DNA from: CAZPRY01 sp964589175
GTDB taxonomy: Bacteria > Fidelibacterota > UBA2242
Assembly (NCBI GenBank): GCA_964589175.1
Contig: CAZPRY010000001.1
Location: 124,001-188,000 of the forward strand
Length of the DNA: 64,000 nt
Direction: 5' to 3'
Shown here: piece after piece, positions 17,090-26,380 of the stretch
Layout: each line of letters starts with the position of its first letter
How positions within the stretch are numbered: the first letter of the stretch is position 1
Position numbers and translations under genes: made by a program
The notes under the pieces: generated by a model
Told to the model about the DNA's origin: nothing
Databases searched by the model: none
The model's input: only the letters and a program-made list of their open reading frames with translations

Positions 17090-17883
17090 TCCCGTAAATG
17101 CCCCCCGCTTTTACCATAACGGATCGTCTGAATTTCGGCGATGATGGAGAGCGCGATCTCGTCCGGCGAACCGCCGCCGATATCCAGACCGACCGGTATA
17201 TAACACCGTTCCGGATCAGCGCCGGGAACTTCGGCTTTGAGTTTGTCGAGCAGAATTTTCTGTTTGTGACGGGAGGCGACCATGCCCACGTATTTCGGTT
17301 TCCAGCCGGACTTGAAGATCCGGTTCAGGACGAGGCCGTCGTGCCGGTGCTGGTAGGTGGCGATGATGAAGTAAGCGTTTTCGAGCACTTCCTGATCGAC
17401 AAGAGCGCTTTCAAAATCGCCGTGTACTTTGCGGTCGGCGCCATCGATCTTTTCCAGTACATCTTTCCGGTCGTCAATGACCGTCACGAAATAATCGAGA
17501 TTTTTAAGGTGAGAGGTCAGCGCCCGGCCGATGTGTCCGGCTCCAAAAATATAGAGATGATTTTTGGGCGCGAAATATTCGAAAAACAGGGTCGCCGTGC
17601 CGCCGCAGAGCATATCGGTTGGTGTTCCGGTACTCTCTGGTTCGTTCATCGTGAATTCTTCAAGACGGTTCTCATGGGTCGTGAAAATCTCTGTTGCTCT
17701 TTCGATAGCCAGTTTTTCAATGGAACCGCCGCCGACGGTGCCGCTAATCGTTCTGTCGGGATAGACCAGCATCCTGGTGCCGGAATCGGCGGGTCCGGAG
17801 CCGGTCTTGCGGACGACGGTCACCAGTACCCCGGCACCCCGGCCGCGGCTGAGTTCGAGTAATTCATCATAAATATTTTTCAT
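17086..17883 (-). CDS. xdhC: XdhC-family molybdenum cofactor insertion/sulfuration protein
   Basis: The 265-residue protein has the two-domain XdhC/CoxI layout. The N-terminal part contains TVVRKTGSGP and GTVGGGSIE near residues 22-55. The C-terminal Rossmann domain starts with LYIFGAGHIGRAL near 112-124 and contains DIGGGSPDEIA near 245. XdhC proteins bind molybdenum cofactor and help load it in its active form into xanthine-dehydrogenase-type enzymes. Both ends overlap neighbours as ATGA. It presumably serves the two hydroxylases encoded at 24-43 kb on the same strand. Confidence 0.9.
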   Translation of the reverse strand: MKNIYDELLELSRGRGAGVLVTVVRKTGSGPADSGTRMLVYPDRTISGTVGGGSIEKLAIERATEIFTTHENRLEEFTMNEPESTGTPTDMLCGGTATLFFEYFAPKNHLYIFGAGHIGRALTSHLKNLDYFVTVIDDRKDVLEKIDGADRKVHGDFESALVDQEVLENAYFIIATYQHRHDGLVLNRIFKSGWKPKYVGMVASRHKQKILLDKLKAEVPGADPERCYIPVGLDIGGGSPDEIALSIIAEIQTIRYGKSGGHLRE

Positions 17884-18605
17884 ACAAAGTCCTCCCGGTA
17901 AAGCGTGGCGAACTCCAGTCCCTGCAGGTAGCGGCTGGGAGTGGCCTGCAGCACCTGCCGACGAGTCAGTTCATAATCCCGCACGACCGATCCGGCGATT
18001 ACATCGATGCCGAGATTGAACAATTTAACGGAAAGCGGTGTCGACGGGCCGAGTATTATTTTAAAGCTTTCCGGCGACGCCCAACGTAAAATTTCAGCGA
18101 AAGTGTGATTCGTAATGGATGTTCCGGTGATAGCAACCACATCCGCGCGCGGTAAATACTGCGGGATATCGCTCTCGCCCAGATCGCCGTCGTGGCGCTG
18201 TTTCTCGAAGATGTAGAGTTCCCGGAAATGGTGCCGGAGTTTTTCCAGAAAAGGGAAGTGTCCGATAATGCCCAGTCTTTTACCTTTCCCCTTCTCGACG
18301 ACGATGTCGCTGGCATTGATCTTTCTGTAGCGGGAATTATCTTTAGGAAAAGTGCTGTTGATCGCCGCCATACCGACCGAAGCCGCCAGCAGGTTGTCCG
18401 ATAGGGCCAGATCGGCCAATTTCCGCAAGGAGAATTTCTCCAATTGTCCGGAATGTTCGATTCTGAGATGCGGCTCGCCGTATTTGATTGTACTGGCAAT
18501 GCCGCAGCCTGCTTCCGTTTTAACCAGTGTAGAAAATACGCCGACGATGACTTCCCGGACCGGGACGGCTGGAACGGAATCTATGAGGTTTCGAAGAAAT
18601 TTCAT
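17880..18605 (-). CDS. DUF4213/DUF364 Rossmann-like protein
   Basis: The 241-residue protein matches the DUF364 family: an N-terminal DUF4213-type part with EVIVGVFSTLVKTE near residue 18, then a Rossmann-like domain beginning KRLGIIGHFPFLEKL near 109, and VVAITGTSITNHTF near 155. Family members have been linked to metal or ligand binding and often sit beside molybdenum or corrinoid genes, but no activity is established. It is the first gene of the coupled DUF364-XdhC-NTPase-PLP-deaminase operon. Confidence 0.75.
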   Translation of the reverse strand: MKFLRNLIDSVPAVPVREVIVGVFSTLVKTEAGCGIASTIKYGEPHLRIEHSGQLEKFSLRKLADLALSDNLLAASVGMAAINSTFPKDNSRYRKINASDIVVEKGKGKRLGIIGHFPFLEKLRHHFRELYIFEKQRHDGDLGESDIPQYLPRADVVAITGTSITNHTFAEILRWASPESFKIILGPSTPLSVKLFNLGIDVIAGSVVRDYELTRRQVLQATPSRYLQGLEFATLYREDFV

Positions 18606-18693
18606 ATCGTTTGGATGACGGACCGTAAAGATCCATCGGTATTTTCCCTTAACAATATTAAGGTGTCGTCGATTGGAATACCAGAATATTTTT

Positions 18694-18715
18694 AGGGCCG
18701 CCAGGCGGCGGCCCT
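18694..18715. terminator. GC-rich hairpin between operons
   Basis: A 9-bp perfect stem AGGGCCGCC / GGCGGCCCT with a 4-base loop lies 40 bases past the stop of the secreted protein gene. The minus-strand downstream side is A-rich rather than T-rich, so it may be a processing hairpin or weak terminator. Confidence 0.5.
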
Positions 18716-18756
18716 ATTACAGTCATAATATATGATCGCAGACGAATGCGAACGTA

Positions 18757-20829
18757 CTAGCGGATGACGATGAATTTCTTACAAATGGTTTCGCCGGAAG
18801 GCGTCTCAAAAGTGGCGATGTAGAGACCGCTGACGACGACCTGCTTATAAGCATTGGTCGAATTCCAGGCTTCGTCACCGCTGCCATCGTTGTGCTCGAT
18901 TCTGTCAATCAGGTCTCCTCGTTCCGTGAAAATCCGGATCGTACAGACCGGCGGCAGGTTGTAGAACATCAGGCGATCCGGAGCGCTGTCGCCAAACTGA
19001 TAATCTTTGGCTTTGACAGCGTAGGGATTGGGGACGATTTTGATATTGGCCAGACCTTCTGCCGACGGCCGCCGCAGGTAGGCGGGTTCGATCGTTCTGG
19101 TCCAGAACAGGTTGCTCTCCAGCGGTGCACCGGGATCGATGGAATTTACGGTGCCGTCGTCGTACACGGTGACATAGTAATAGTAATCGAAGCCGCGCTT
19201 GGCCGTTTTGTCCTCGTAATTGCGGATTAGCGGATTCGGAGTTCCCTGTCCGCAGGAGTAGATCAACTCGAAGGTTGTATCGGGTTGATGAATGGAACGA
19301 TAGACTTTATAGCCGCCGAAGTGTTCATAGGATTCTGCGTCTTCCGACCATTCCAGGGTGATTTTATCGCCCCCGGAGGTAACGGTGAACAGGTTGGGTG
19401 GCGGCGGCGGCGGATCATATTCGAAACCGCTTTCCCAGTTATCCTTGACCCGGCCAAAGGTTTTCAGAATGGAGTCGACCCCGGTCATCGTCCAGTTATC
19501 CTTATACTCATTCGCAGCTCCGCCGGAATAGGTTCCCGTGATTGTCGATCCGTCGGGCATGGGAAAATCGTAGGAGACACTTTGATTGTGATACGCATTC
19601 AGCCATTTTGCGCCGATTTCATAACATCTTGATCGTTTGAGACCGTTGACGGCCTCGGCAAAGACGACGTGAATGCTGTCGCCCGGCGCCAGATCATAAG
19701 GTCCGAATCCGATACATTGCGAGTAACCCCCGTTCGTACCGTTGTCGGCATAGGTACCGGCGAAGGCCTCGCTATGCGTCTGGCTGGGACGGCCGAGACT
19801 CATAAACGCGTATTCTTCAGTCATCGCGGCTGCGTTGTAATCATCCTGGATTTTGGTAATCGGCACATCGGAGCCGAGAAACTGCGTATTCCGTGGTTGT
19901 TCGGGGTCGTTGGATTTATCAGTGGCCGATACATCGGCATACAGTGTGATGACGCCGGGAAATTGGGCGGCGCCCAGGTGACCATCGCCGGAGACGTAAG
20001 GGGCCCCGATATTGTCGTAGTCGACCTTGGAGAACAGGCCGTGCCAGGCATAAAAACAGCGAAAGGGATCTCCGTACAGCGCGTTATGCAGAGTGTTGTG
20101 TCCCCAATCCACGGACTGGGGCTGATAGTTAAGCCCGTGGTCGCCCACCTCCCGGGATATAGCGATTCTGTACTGATACAGAAATATTACGTCGGTGAGT
20201 GTTTTTTGCTCGACGTGGCCGTTTTTATCGTAAATCCCGGTATTTTTGTACACGTAGTCGTGAATAAAGTAGTTATCATGGTACTGCTGGCTGAAGGCGT
20301 AAATCTTACGCGTCATTGTGATTCCAATCGAAGTGTTAACAACCGTGTTCAACATCCGGTCAGCGGGCAGATTAGCATCGACCCTGTCGACTTTGTCCAT
20401 ATACACTGTATGCGAGGCCGTGAGACCATCAACCACGACCGTGGGGTGATTCATTTTTGCCACCAGTTCGAACTTGACCGGTATAAAAGTATTGATTTCG
20501 TCCACCATCCGGGGACCGACATGGACGACCTTGTAGGAGTAGAACTTGTCGACCGTCGGATCCTGATAGTTGGTTGTACCGATCCACAGGCCCTTGGCGA
20601 CCTGACTGTCCTGCCACTTGAATAGGGCCGGCCAGCGCAGTCCGTCCTGTTGCTCATTGAAGAGCCCGGTACGACCGACTTCGATTTCGAAGCCGACGCT
20701 GGAATACCAGCTGTGCAACGAGCCAATCGCAATCCAGCGCACTTCGGCTGCCGGGGTTATGGACGTTGACAGGCTCAGGATCAGCGCCATATATGCAATG
20801 AAAACAGGAGTTCTATGTAGATTTTTCAT
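18757..20829 (-). CDS. Secreted protein with fibronectin type III and C-terminal sorting-like domain
   Basis: The 690-residue protein has a signal peptide (residues 1-27) and a large beta-rich body. An FN3-like module (about 490-575) opens with NLFTVTSGGDKITLEWS after a proline run. The C-terminal domain begins IKIVPNPYAV near 600 and ends GLYIATFETPSGETICKKFIVIR-like, the style of type IX secretion or related sorting domains in the FCB group. It follows directly after a TonB receptor gene (20 bases), with GGAGAT before its ATG, so the two are probably co-expressed. By analogy with receptor/lipoprotein pairs it could capture substrate for that receptor, but this is inference. Confidence 0.7.
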   Translation of the reverse strand: MKNLHRTPVFIAYMALILSLSTSITPAAEVRWIAIGSLHSWYSSVGFEIEVGRTGLFNEQQDGLRWPALFKWQDSQVAKGLWIGTTNYQDPTVDKFYSYKVVHVGPRMVDEINTFIPVKFELVAKMNHPTVVVDGLTASHTVYMDKVDRVDANLPADRMLNTVVNTSIGITMTRKIYAFSQQYHDNYFIHDYVYKNTGIYDKNGHVEQKTLTDVIFLYQYRIAISREVGDHGLNYQPQSVDWGHNTLHNALYGDPFRCFYAWHGLFSKVDYDNIGAPYVSGDGHLGAAQFPGVITLYADVSATDKSNDPEQPRNTQFLGSDVPITKIQDDYNAAAMTEEYAFMSLGRPSQTHSEAFAGTYADNGTNGGYSQCIGFGPYDLAPGDSIHVVFAEAVNGLKRSRCYEIGAKWLNAYHNQSVSYDFPMPDGSTITGTYSGGAANEYKDNWTMTGVDSILKTFGRVKDNWESGFEYDPPPPPPNLFTVTSGGDKITLEWSEDAESYEHFGGYKVYRSIHQPDTTFELIYSCGQGTPNPLIRNYEDKTAKRGFDYYYYVTVYDDGTVNSIDPGAPLESNLFWTRTIEPAYLRRPSAEGLANIKIVPNPYAVKAKDYQFGDSAPDRLMFYNLPPVCTIRIFTERGDLIDRIEHNDGSGDEAWNSTNAYKQVVVSGLYIATFETPSGETICKKFIVIR

Positions 20830-20848
20830 TTTTATCTCCGCATCTGAA

Positions 20849-23800
20849 TCATTTTAAATCGAATGAAACATTAATCCCCAAGAAGATATCGCGAGGATTG
20901 AGAAAATTCAAAAAGCTCTGGTTCGGCATATCGATATAGGCCCTGTTTTCCAGGATTTTATCCATTCGCCCGCTGTCGACCTCCTGCCACCCGGTATCAC
21001 GATATTCCATGTATCTTTTTGTACCGGCATCATAATAAATGGCATCGGCGTTGGGTGTGGCGAGATTGGCGATGTTTGCCGCCCATTCCACCGGTTGAAA
21101 CGCGACGCCTGCTTTGCGATAATCTCCGGGCCGGTCGTGGCCGGGAATGTTGGGATAGGGATTGCCCGATTTGCCCAGCTGATTGGCGACATCATTGGGC
21201 AGATGCAGGGAGTACATGTAGTAATTATAATCATAGGCGTCATAAAAACCTTCGCCGGAGAGGTACTTTGTGTTGAGGAGATTGTAAATATCGGCGAAGA
21301 TTTTCACCCGGGTCTTACCGAAGCTGAATACTTTGGATATTTTCAGGTTTACATTTTGGAAATCTTTCCACTTGACGTTATAGAGCACGCCGTTGAGGTT
21401 GTTCGGATTCCAGGTCATCCAGTATCCCGAAACCCAGTTGACCAGAAAGGCAAAGTGGAAATTGGCGAGCGGCTTGTAATTACCGACCGAGAATCCGAAG
21501 TCGGAAGGAGTGTGAAAATCGAGTTTTGATTTCATTTCGGGCATCGGCACGGGTTTTTCCTGATACTGGTTATGGCTCAGGTAACTTCTCTGATCGGACG
21601 GATTCTCATAATAGTACTTAATGCCGAAATAACCGGAGGTACCTACCCGGTATTCATAATTGACGAAACCCGATAACCACCGGCCATAGGCCTTGGACAG
21701 TTCGATTTCAAGGCCGCGAATATCCTCGTAGTTGTTTGAAGTGAGCATGTAATATATCACTTTGCTGTCCGTGCTGATATATCTCGTCCAGTCTTCCTGG
21801 TTGCTGATATCCTTGTAATAGGCGGACAGATGCAGCAGATACGAGTTGAATAAAGCATGGTCGTAGCCCAGTTCGTAAGAAACGGTTTTGGCCAGGGGCA
21901 GGTTCGGATCACCGATGTATTGCATCTGGTTGCTCGGCGTTCTCTGGAGCAGGTAGAGATCTTCGGCAATGGGCATCTGGCGGTAGTGGCCGTAATTGAA
22001 ATACAGTTTCGAGTTTGCGGTTATCGGGTGGGATATGCCAATGCGCGGACTCAGCACCAGTTTGGGTTCAATGGCCTCGGTCTTGAATTCTTCATCGATC
22101 TCCGCGTCGTAGTCGGACGAATAGAAATCGGATGAATACGGATCGGCGCTGTACCATTCGGCTTTGTTATCGATGTACTCCATGATTAAGCCGACGGTGG
22201 AAATGAAGCCTTCGAACTCCAATTTATCCTGGGCATAGACAGTGGCCTTGTAAGGTGTTAATTGGGTCTTCGTCCAGAAATTTTCATCCTGGTGCGTGTA
22301 ATTCACCATTCCGAAATCCATATTGAAATCATCCAGAGCGAGTTCGAATCCGGTTTTGATCTGGTGGCGGCGATGGATTTGACTGGTAAAATCAAAATTC
22401 AGGGAGTAGCTCGCGAAGTTACTGTAATCGCGTGAAGTGCTCATCGCACCTCCCATAAGCATTCCCTCAATGCCGGACACCGGGCCCTCCTCGAAACCGA
22501 AAGGCGCTTCATCGGCGAAATAGCCCGGCCAGATTTCATTGGCTGCCGTCGAATCCCGATGTGCCCCGGGAGAAACGTGGTATTTTTTACCGGTTTTTTT
22601 CAGAAGCACTTCATAAAAAGTCGACGGCGAGAGCATATGGGTGAATTTGGCCGAGAGGGTGTTCGTGTACCTCGCAATGGGGCACCAATAGTCCGTAGCG
22701 AAGATTCGCGCGGTGACGGTGTGGCCGCGCCGGTCCAGTTCCTCGGCGATATCATAGCCGTCGTTCATGTAGCGGGTGCGGCCCATCCGGGAAAAGGTCG
22801 TCGCCTGCAGTTCGCCGTAAATGCCGAAGATACTCAACTTCATCCTGGGCGATAGATCCGAGGTGAGTTTCAGCATCCAGCTCTCGTCATAGACACCGTC
22901 TCTGGACAGTTGTATGGGATACATGTTCTGTGAGCTTCGATGGGAAAGATAAAACCGCAAATCACCGGCCATCTCGCTGACAAGAGGTACGGGACCTCCA
23001 AATCCGAAATCCAGGTTTTGATCCGCTTTTTGGATATAGCCCTTTTTGCGGTGCTCCCATATGAAAAGCCTTTGGGCGGCGGCGGGGCTGAGATCGTTGG
23101 CCGGATTATCGTCCTTCATGGTGGCGGCCGCCAGCGAGTTCCAGCCGTCGAAAGCCGGGTATTGCCGCTGCATATATTCGTTCCAGGCACCATTCGAGGT
23201 GCCGGTCCAGCAGACATCGGGATCGAGAAAGGAACGCAGCCAGAAGGAATTGGCATCGAAGACGGACGTGCCGAATTGCTTCTCCGCGGGCGGGCTGTAA
23301 CTCATTGAAAAAGTACCGGTATAATTCTTGGTGTCGCCTTCTTTGGTGACCACGTTGACGACTCCCGAGCGGACGTTGTGATACTCCGCTCCGAAGCCCG
23401 CTGATTGAACCGATATTTCGTTGACGGCGCTGAGCGGGATACTGGTGTTGGGTTGATTAGTACGCTCGTCCCGCAGAATCACGCCGTCCACCATGAAAAT
23501 GGCCTGGTCGGAGCCACTGCCCCTGATCCCCAAATCGGTGGTCACGCCAGCCTGCAGACCGAGAACATCCTTAATCGAAATGACGGGCATGGATTCGATG
23601 GACTCAGCCGTTATGCTGATCTGGCTCGCGGCGACGTCTTTTTTTATGAGTTTTCGCTGGGCGGTTACTTTAATCACCTCGCCCTGAATCGCCTCGACTT
23701 CCATCCTAAAATCGAAGGTTGAAGTCATATCGATCTCAACGCGGGTACTACGAACGGTATAGGGTTTATAGCCCATCATGGTGGCGGTGATATCGTACAC

Positions 23801-24007
23801 CCCCGGTGGAATATTCACGATGACATAATATCCATCGTTGTCCGTGGCAGCACCCATCGCGGTTGTTTCGATGACGACATTAACTCCAATCAGGGGAACA
23901 CCGCTTTTCGCATCGGTGATTCTCCCGGCAACCTTCCCTGTCGTCGAGGCGAAAAGAAAATTGATCAAAAGAACGGTGATCAGGCTAAGGAAAAACAGTC
24001 GTTTCAT
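20849..24007 (-). CDS. TonB-dependent outer-membrane receptor with carboxypeptidase-like N-terminal domain
   Basis: The 1052-residue protein has a signal peptide (1-21) and a carboxypeptidase-regulatory-like domain (about 24-105, GRITDAKSGVPLIGVNV). The plug domain (about 115-215) contains SIKDVLGLQAGV, IRGSGSDQAIFMVDG and RSGVVNVVTKEG, and a long beta-barrel ends in ISVSFDLK-like aromatic residues. It should import a bulky substrate across the outer membrane using TonB energy. It is encoded inside the purine/molybdenum locus and coupled to a secreted protein gene, so purine or molybdate-related uptake is possible. Substrate cannot be read from sequence. Confidence 0.88.
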   Translation of the reverse strand: MKRLFFLSLITVLLINFLFASTTGKVAGRITDAKSGVPLIGVNVVIETTAMGAATDNDGYYVIVNIPPGVYDITATMMGYKPYTVRSTRVEIDMTSTFDFRMEVEAIQGEVIKVTAQRKLIKKDVAASQISITAESIESMPVISIKDVLGLQAGVTTDLGIRGSGSDQAIFMVDGVILRDERTNQPNTSIPLSAVNEISVQSAGFGAEYHNVRSGVVNVVTKEGDTKNYTGTFSMSYSPPAEKQFGTSVFDANSFWLRSFLDPDVCWTGTSNGAWNEYMQRQYPAFDGWNSLAAATMKDDNPANDLSPAAAQRLFIWEHRKKGYIQKADQNLDFGFGGPVPLVSEMAGDLRFYLSHRSSQNMYPIQLSRDGVYDESWMLKLTSDLSPRMKLSIFGIYGELQATTFSRMGRTRYMNDGYDIAEELDRRGHTVTARIFATDYWCPIARYTNTLSAKFTHMLSPSTFYEVLLKKTGKKYHVSPGAHRDSTAANEIWPGYFADEAPFGFEEGPVSGIEGMLMGGAMSTSRDYSNFASYSLNFDFTSQIHRRHQIKTGFELALDDFNMDFGMVNYTHQDENFWTKTQLTPYKATVYAQDKLEFEGFISTVGLIMEYIDNKAEWYSADPYSSDFYSSDYDAEIDEEFKTEAIEPKLVLSPRIGISHPITANSKLYFNYGHYRQMPIAEDLYLLQRTPSNQMQYIGDPNLPLAKTVSYELGYDHALFNSYLLHLSAYYKDISNQEDWTRYISTDSKVIYYMLTSNNYEDIRGLEIELSKAYGRWLSGFVNYEYRVGTSGYFGIKYYYENPSDQRSYLSHNQYQEKPVPMPEMKSKLDFHTPSDFGFSVGNYKPLANFHFAFLVNWVSGYWMTWNPNNLNGVLYNVKWKDFQNVNLKISKVFSFGKTRVKIFADIYNLLNTKYLSGEGFYDAYDYNYYMYSLHLPNDVANQLGKSGNPYPNIPGHDRPGDYRKAGVAFQPVEWAANIANLATPNADAIYYDAGTKRYMEYRDTGWQEVDSGRMDKILENRAYIDMPNQSFLNFLNPRDIFLGINVSFDLK

Positions 24008-24431
24008 ATTCCCATTTCCTTCCTATCCGCAGTGATAATGGTCCCGGATCGAACCTAATTCGATGTGAACCGTTGCTCTGGTGGAGGTACTGACCTGCGT
24101 CTCGATTTACAGAGTGCGCGAAATCCCTCCGCCTTTATAAAAAGATGCGCTTCTTGTCGAGTTATGCTGTGTCGTTAAATGCCCCAACTTACCAATGAAA
24201 TATTAACTATTTTATATGATTCAAGATAGGATTATTTCTGATGAATTTTAATGCGGGAGTGATTGGATGTCGTTACGGCTATGTAAAAGAGGTTTTAGCG
24301 CGAGTCACCTGCTCATGCCAATTATAATCGTGAAGGGGGATATATTGGTCTTCACCAATCCGGGAGAAATGGGGCCGATGAGGAGCCAGCCCTCATCGGT
24401 CAGTACTTGTTATTTTCTTAATAAAATCTGC
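24008..24431. other. Intergenic region upstream of the TonB receptor
   Basis: These 424 bases separate the last purine-operon gene from the TonB receptor gene and should hold the latter's promoter. The only clear structure is the hairpin at 24375-24399. No small gene is convincing. Confidence 0.5.
24375..24399. terminator. Hairpin at the end of the purine operon
   Basis: CCGATGAG (24375-24382) pairs perfectly with CTCATCGG (24392-24399), 33 bases past the membrane protein stop. No T tract follows on the minus strand, so it may be a 3'-end stabilising hairpin or a rho-assisted stop. Confidence 0.5.
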
Positions 24432-25052
24432 TCAGATCAGCGAGTTCCCGAGTTCACAGACTACGGCAAGGGCAATGATGATTGCCGGTTGAACATACGA
24501 TAATTTCTGAGAATCCAACTGCCAGCGGAAGATCGCCGGTTTTTTCAGATATGTGCCGGTCAGCAGGCCGCTGACGACCGTGTTAAAAACGATGAATCCC
24601 AGCATTTCAGCCAACGGCATCCGGTACAATCCTTCGGCCGGCTTTAAAACGAGAGCCTGCGTAATAACGAATAAGAGCATCCAGCCCAAACCCATTGCGA
24701 ACGACTTTACGTAAATCCGCTTTTGGGAATAGACTTCAACGAATACAAACACGACCAGCGCCTCCAGGAGAATGGACACTGCCGGATTGAGCACACGAAT
24801 CGCGGTGCTCTGAGGCAGGACAAGGTCGCTGCATTTGATCGCGGCGGCGATGAGGGCCGTACTGAAAATCGCACTGTTTTTACCGCTCGCCTTGAACGCG
24901 TTGAACATGAAATAGAAGCCGATCGGGAACATGACCATGCCCGAGAATCCGACGGGTAAAAAGTGTAGGAAATAGCCCAGCGTAGCCTCCATGAAACCCC
25001 AGAGTCCGCCACAGACCAGCACAATCGGCAACAGTTTTTTTGTATCCTTCAT
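24432..25052 (-). CDS. Small membrane protein at the end of the purine operon, possible ECF-like component
   Basis: The 206-residue protein has about six hydrophobic segments (near 8-28, 38-53, 60-72, 85-107, 115-132 and 142-165) plus a C-terminal one. It begins LPIVLVCGGLWGFMEATLG. A strong AAGGAG ribosome site precedes the ATG. It is last in the operon, 12 bases after the FAD-subunit gene. Topology and the glycine-rich first helix recall S components of ECF transporters, so it might take up a purine or cofactor precursor. I cannot identify the family with certainty. Confidence 0.5.
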   Translation of the reverse strand: MKDTKKLLPIVLVCGGLWGFMEATLGYFLHFLPVGFSGMVMFPIGFYFMFNAFKASGKNSAIFSTALIAAAIKCSDLVLPQSTAIRVLNPAVSILLEALVVFVFVEVYSQKRIYVKSFAMGLGWMLLFVITQALVLKPAEGLYRMPLAEMLGFIVFNTVVSGLLTGTYLKKPAIFRWQLDSQKLSYVQPAIIIALAVVCELGNSLI

Positions 25053-25064
25053 TTTATTTCTCCT

Positions 25065-25916
25065 TTAATTATTCAGGGCCAATGATTTCAAAAAAGTATT
25101 CAACAAATTCAAACTGACTCTTTTGCGGTAGGCGGCCGAAGACCGGGCGTCGTCGATTGGCCGGATCAATTTAGCATAATCGCTTGAAATTTCCGGGAGG
25201 ATTTTGAGAGCTTGTTTGACGGATTCTCCGATGATTTTCTTTTCCGTTTCCCGGGAACGCACGATGGTCGGCGCCACGGAACCGAACGCAATTCGAATGT
25301 CCGTGACATTATCATGCTCGATGTTAGCCAATCCCAGAAACGAGGCTTTGGTCAGGCTCATGCCCTTGCGCTGTCCGACCTTTTTATAGTAATTCACGTC
25401 GAAGGTTTTATTCGAAATGATAATCTCCGTCAATAGCTCGTTGGTTTTAAGGTCCGTGGTTTTGGGACCGGTGATAAATTCCCGAATCGGGACGATACGC
25501 TTCGTTGTGAAACTTTTTAAAACGAGTTCTGCATCCACTGCGTACAAAAAGGGCAGCGTGTCACCGGCGGGCGAGGCATTGCAGAGATTGCCGCCGATGC
25601 TGGCCAGGTTACGCGAGGGCGGCGAAGCCATCAAGGCAACGGCGTCCCTGAAGATTTTCGGAACCTGCGCGCTTTTCAAAAGATCGCTCAGAAGCACGCC
25701 GGTACCGATCCGGAGTTTTCCATCATCAACATAAATTCCCTGAAGCTCTTCCAGGTGCCCGATAAACAGGAGCGGTTGTTCGAAACCCGGTTTCAGGCCG
25801 AATCCGCGCGCTTTTTGAACCATCAAATCCGTGCCGCCCGCGATGGGCAGGCAATCATGCTGCAACCGGATTTTCAGGGCTTCCTGCAGGGTCCGGGGCC
25901 GGAATCCGTCTACCAT
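25065..25916 (-). CDS. Molybdenum hydroxylase FAD-binding subunit (second set)
   Basis: The 283-residue protein is the medium subunit of a xanthine-dehydrogenase-type enzyme and passes electrons from the 2Fe-2S subunit to FAD and an acceptor. Visible are the FAD pyrophosphate motif PIAGGTDLMVQ near residues 20-30 and SIGGNLCNASPAGDTLPFL near 110-128, then the CO-dehydrogenase flavoprotein C-terminal domain. Its ATG overlaps the end of the 2Fe-2S gene. Length is normal. Confidence 0.92.
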   Translation of the reverse strand: MVDGFRPRTLQEALKIRLQHDCLPIAGGTDLMVQKARGFGLKPGFEQPLLFIGHLEELQGIYVDDGKLRIGTGVLLSDLLKSAQVPKIFRDAVALMASPPSRNLASIGGNLCNASPAGDTLPFLYAVDAELVLKSFTTKRIVPIREFITGPKTTDLKTNELLTEIIISNKTFDVNYYKKVGQRKGMSLTKASFLGLANIEHDNVTDIRIAFGSVAPTIVRSRETEKKIIGESVKQALKILPEISSDYAKLIRPIDDARSSAAYRKRVSLNLLNTFLKSLALNN

Positions 25917-26380
25917 AATCCCTCCCCGCGTTCGGCCGCCAGTTTGACGCCTTTGACGATCATGTTGTAGCCGGTGCAGCGGCAGAGATTGCCCGACAAC
26001 CCGTCTTTGATCTCCGCATCGCCCGGATGGGGATTTTCATTCAGCAATGATTCGGTTGCCATGACGATTCCCGGTGTACAAAAACCGCATTGCACCGAAC
26101 CGGCTTCCGCAAAGGCATCTTCAATAACCCGATAGCGTTTTGTCTTTTTGAAAGCTTCCAGGGTGACGATGTGATGTCCGTAAATATTTCCGGCGGGAAC
26201 CAGGCAGGAATTGATTGCTTTGCCGTCCATCAGGACGACGCAGGCACCGCATTCGCCTTCGCCGCAACCCTCTTTTACGCTGGATAGACCAAAATCATCG
26301 CGGAGAATATCCAGCAAACGGCGAGCCGGGTCAACCTCTATCATTTTCGCTTCTTCGTTCAATATAAATTCAATTTTCAT
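25910..26380 (-). CDS. Molybdenum hydroxylase 2Fe-2S subunit (second set)
   Basis: The 156-residue small subunit has all eight cluster cysteines: C39, C44, C47 and C59 in the plant-ferredoxin-like domain, and C98, C101, C133 and C135 (CGFC...CRC) in the helical domain near the molybdenum site. Start and stop overlap both neighbours, giving a translationally coupled Mo/2Fe-2S/FAD order. Confidence 0.94.
   Translation of the reverse strand: MKIEFILNEEAKMIEVDPARRLLDILRDDFGLSSVKEGCGEGECGACVVLMDGKAINSCLVPAGNIYGHHIVTLEAFKKTKRYRVIEDAFAEAGSVQCGFCTPGIVMATESLLNENPHPGDAEIKDGLSGNLCRCTGYNMIVKGVKLAAERGEGLW

Noticed and set aside
24267..24503. A 78-codon plus-strand frame in the spacer upstream of the TonB receptor
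   Set aside because: It runs into the antisense of the membrane protein gene, has no convincing ribosome site and no recognisable domain.
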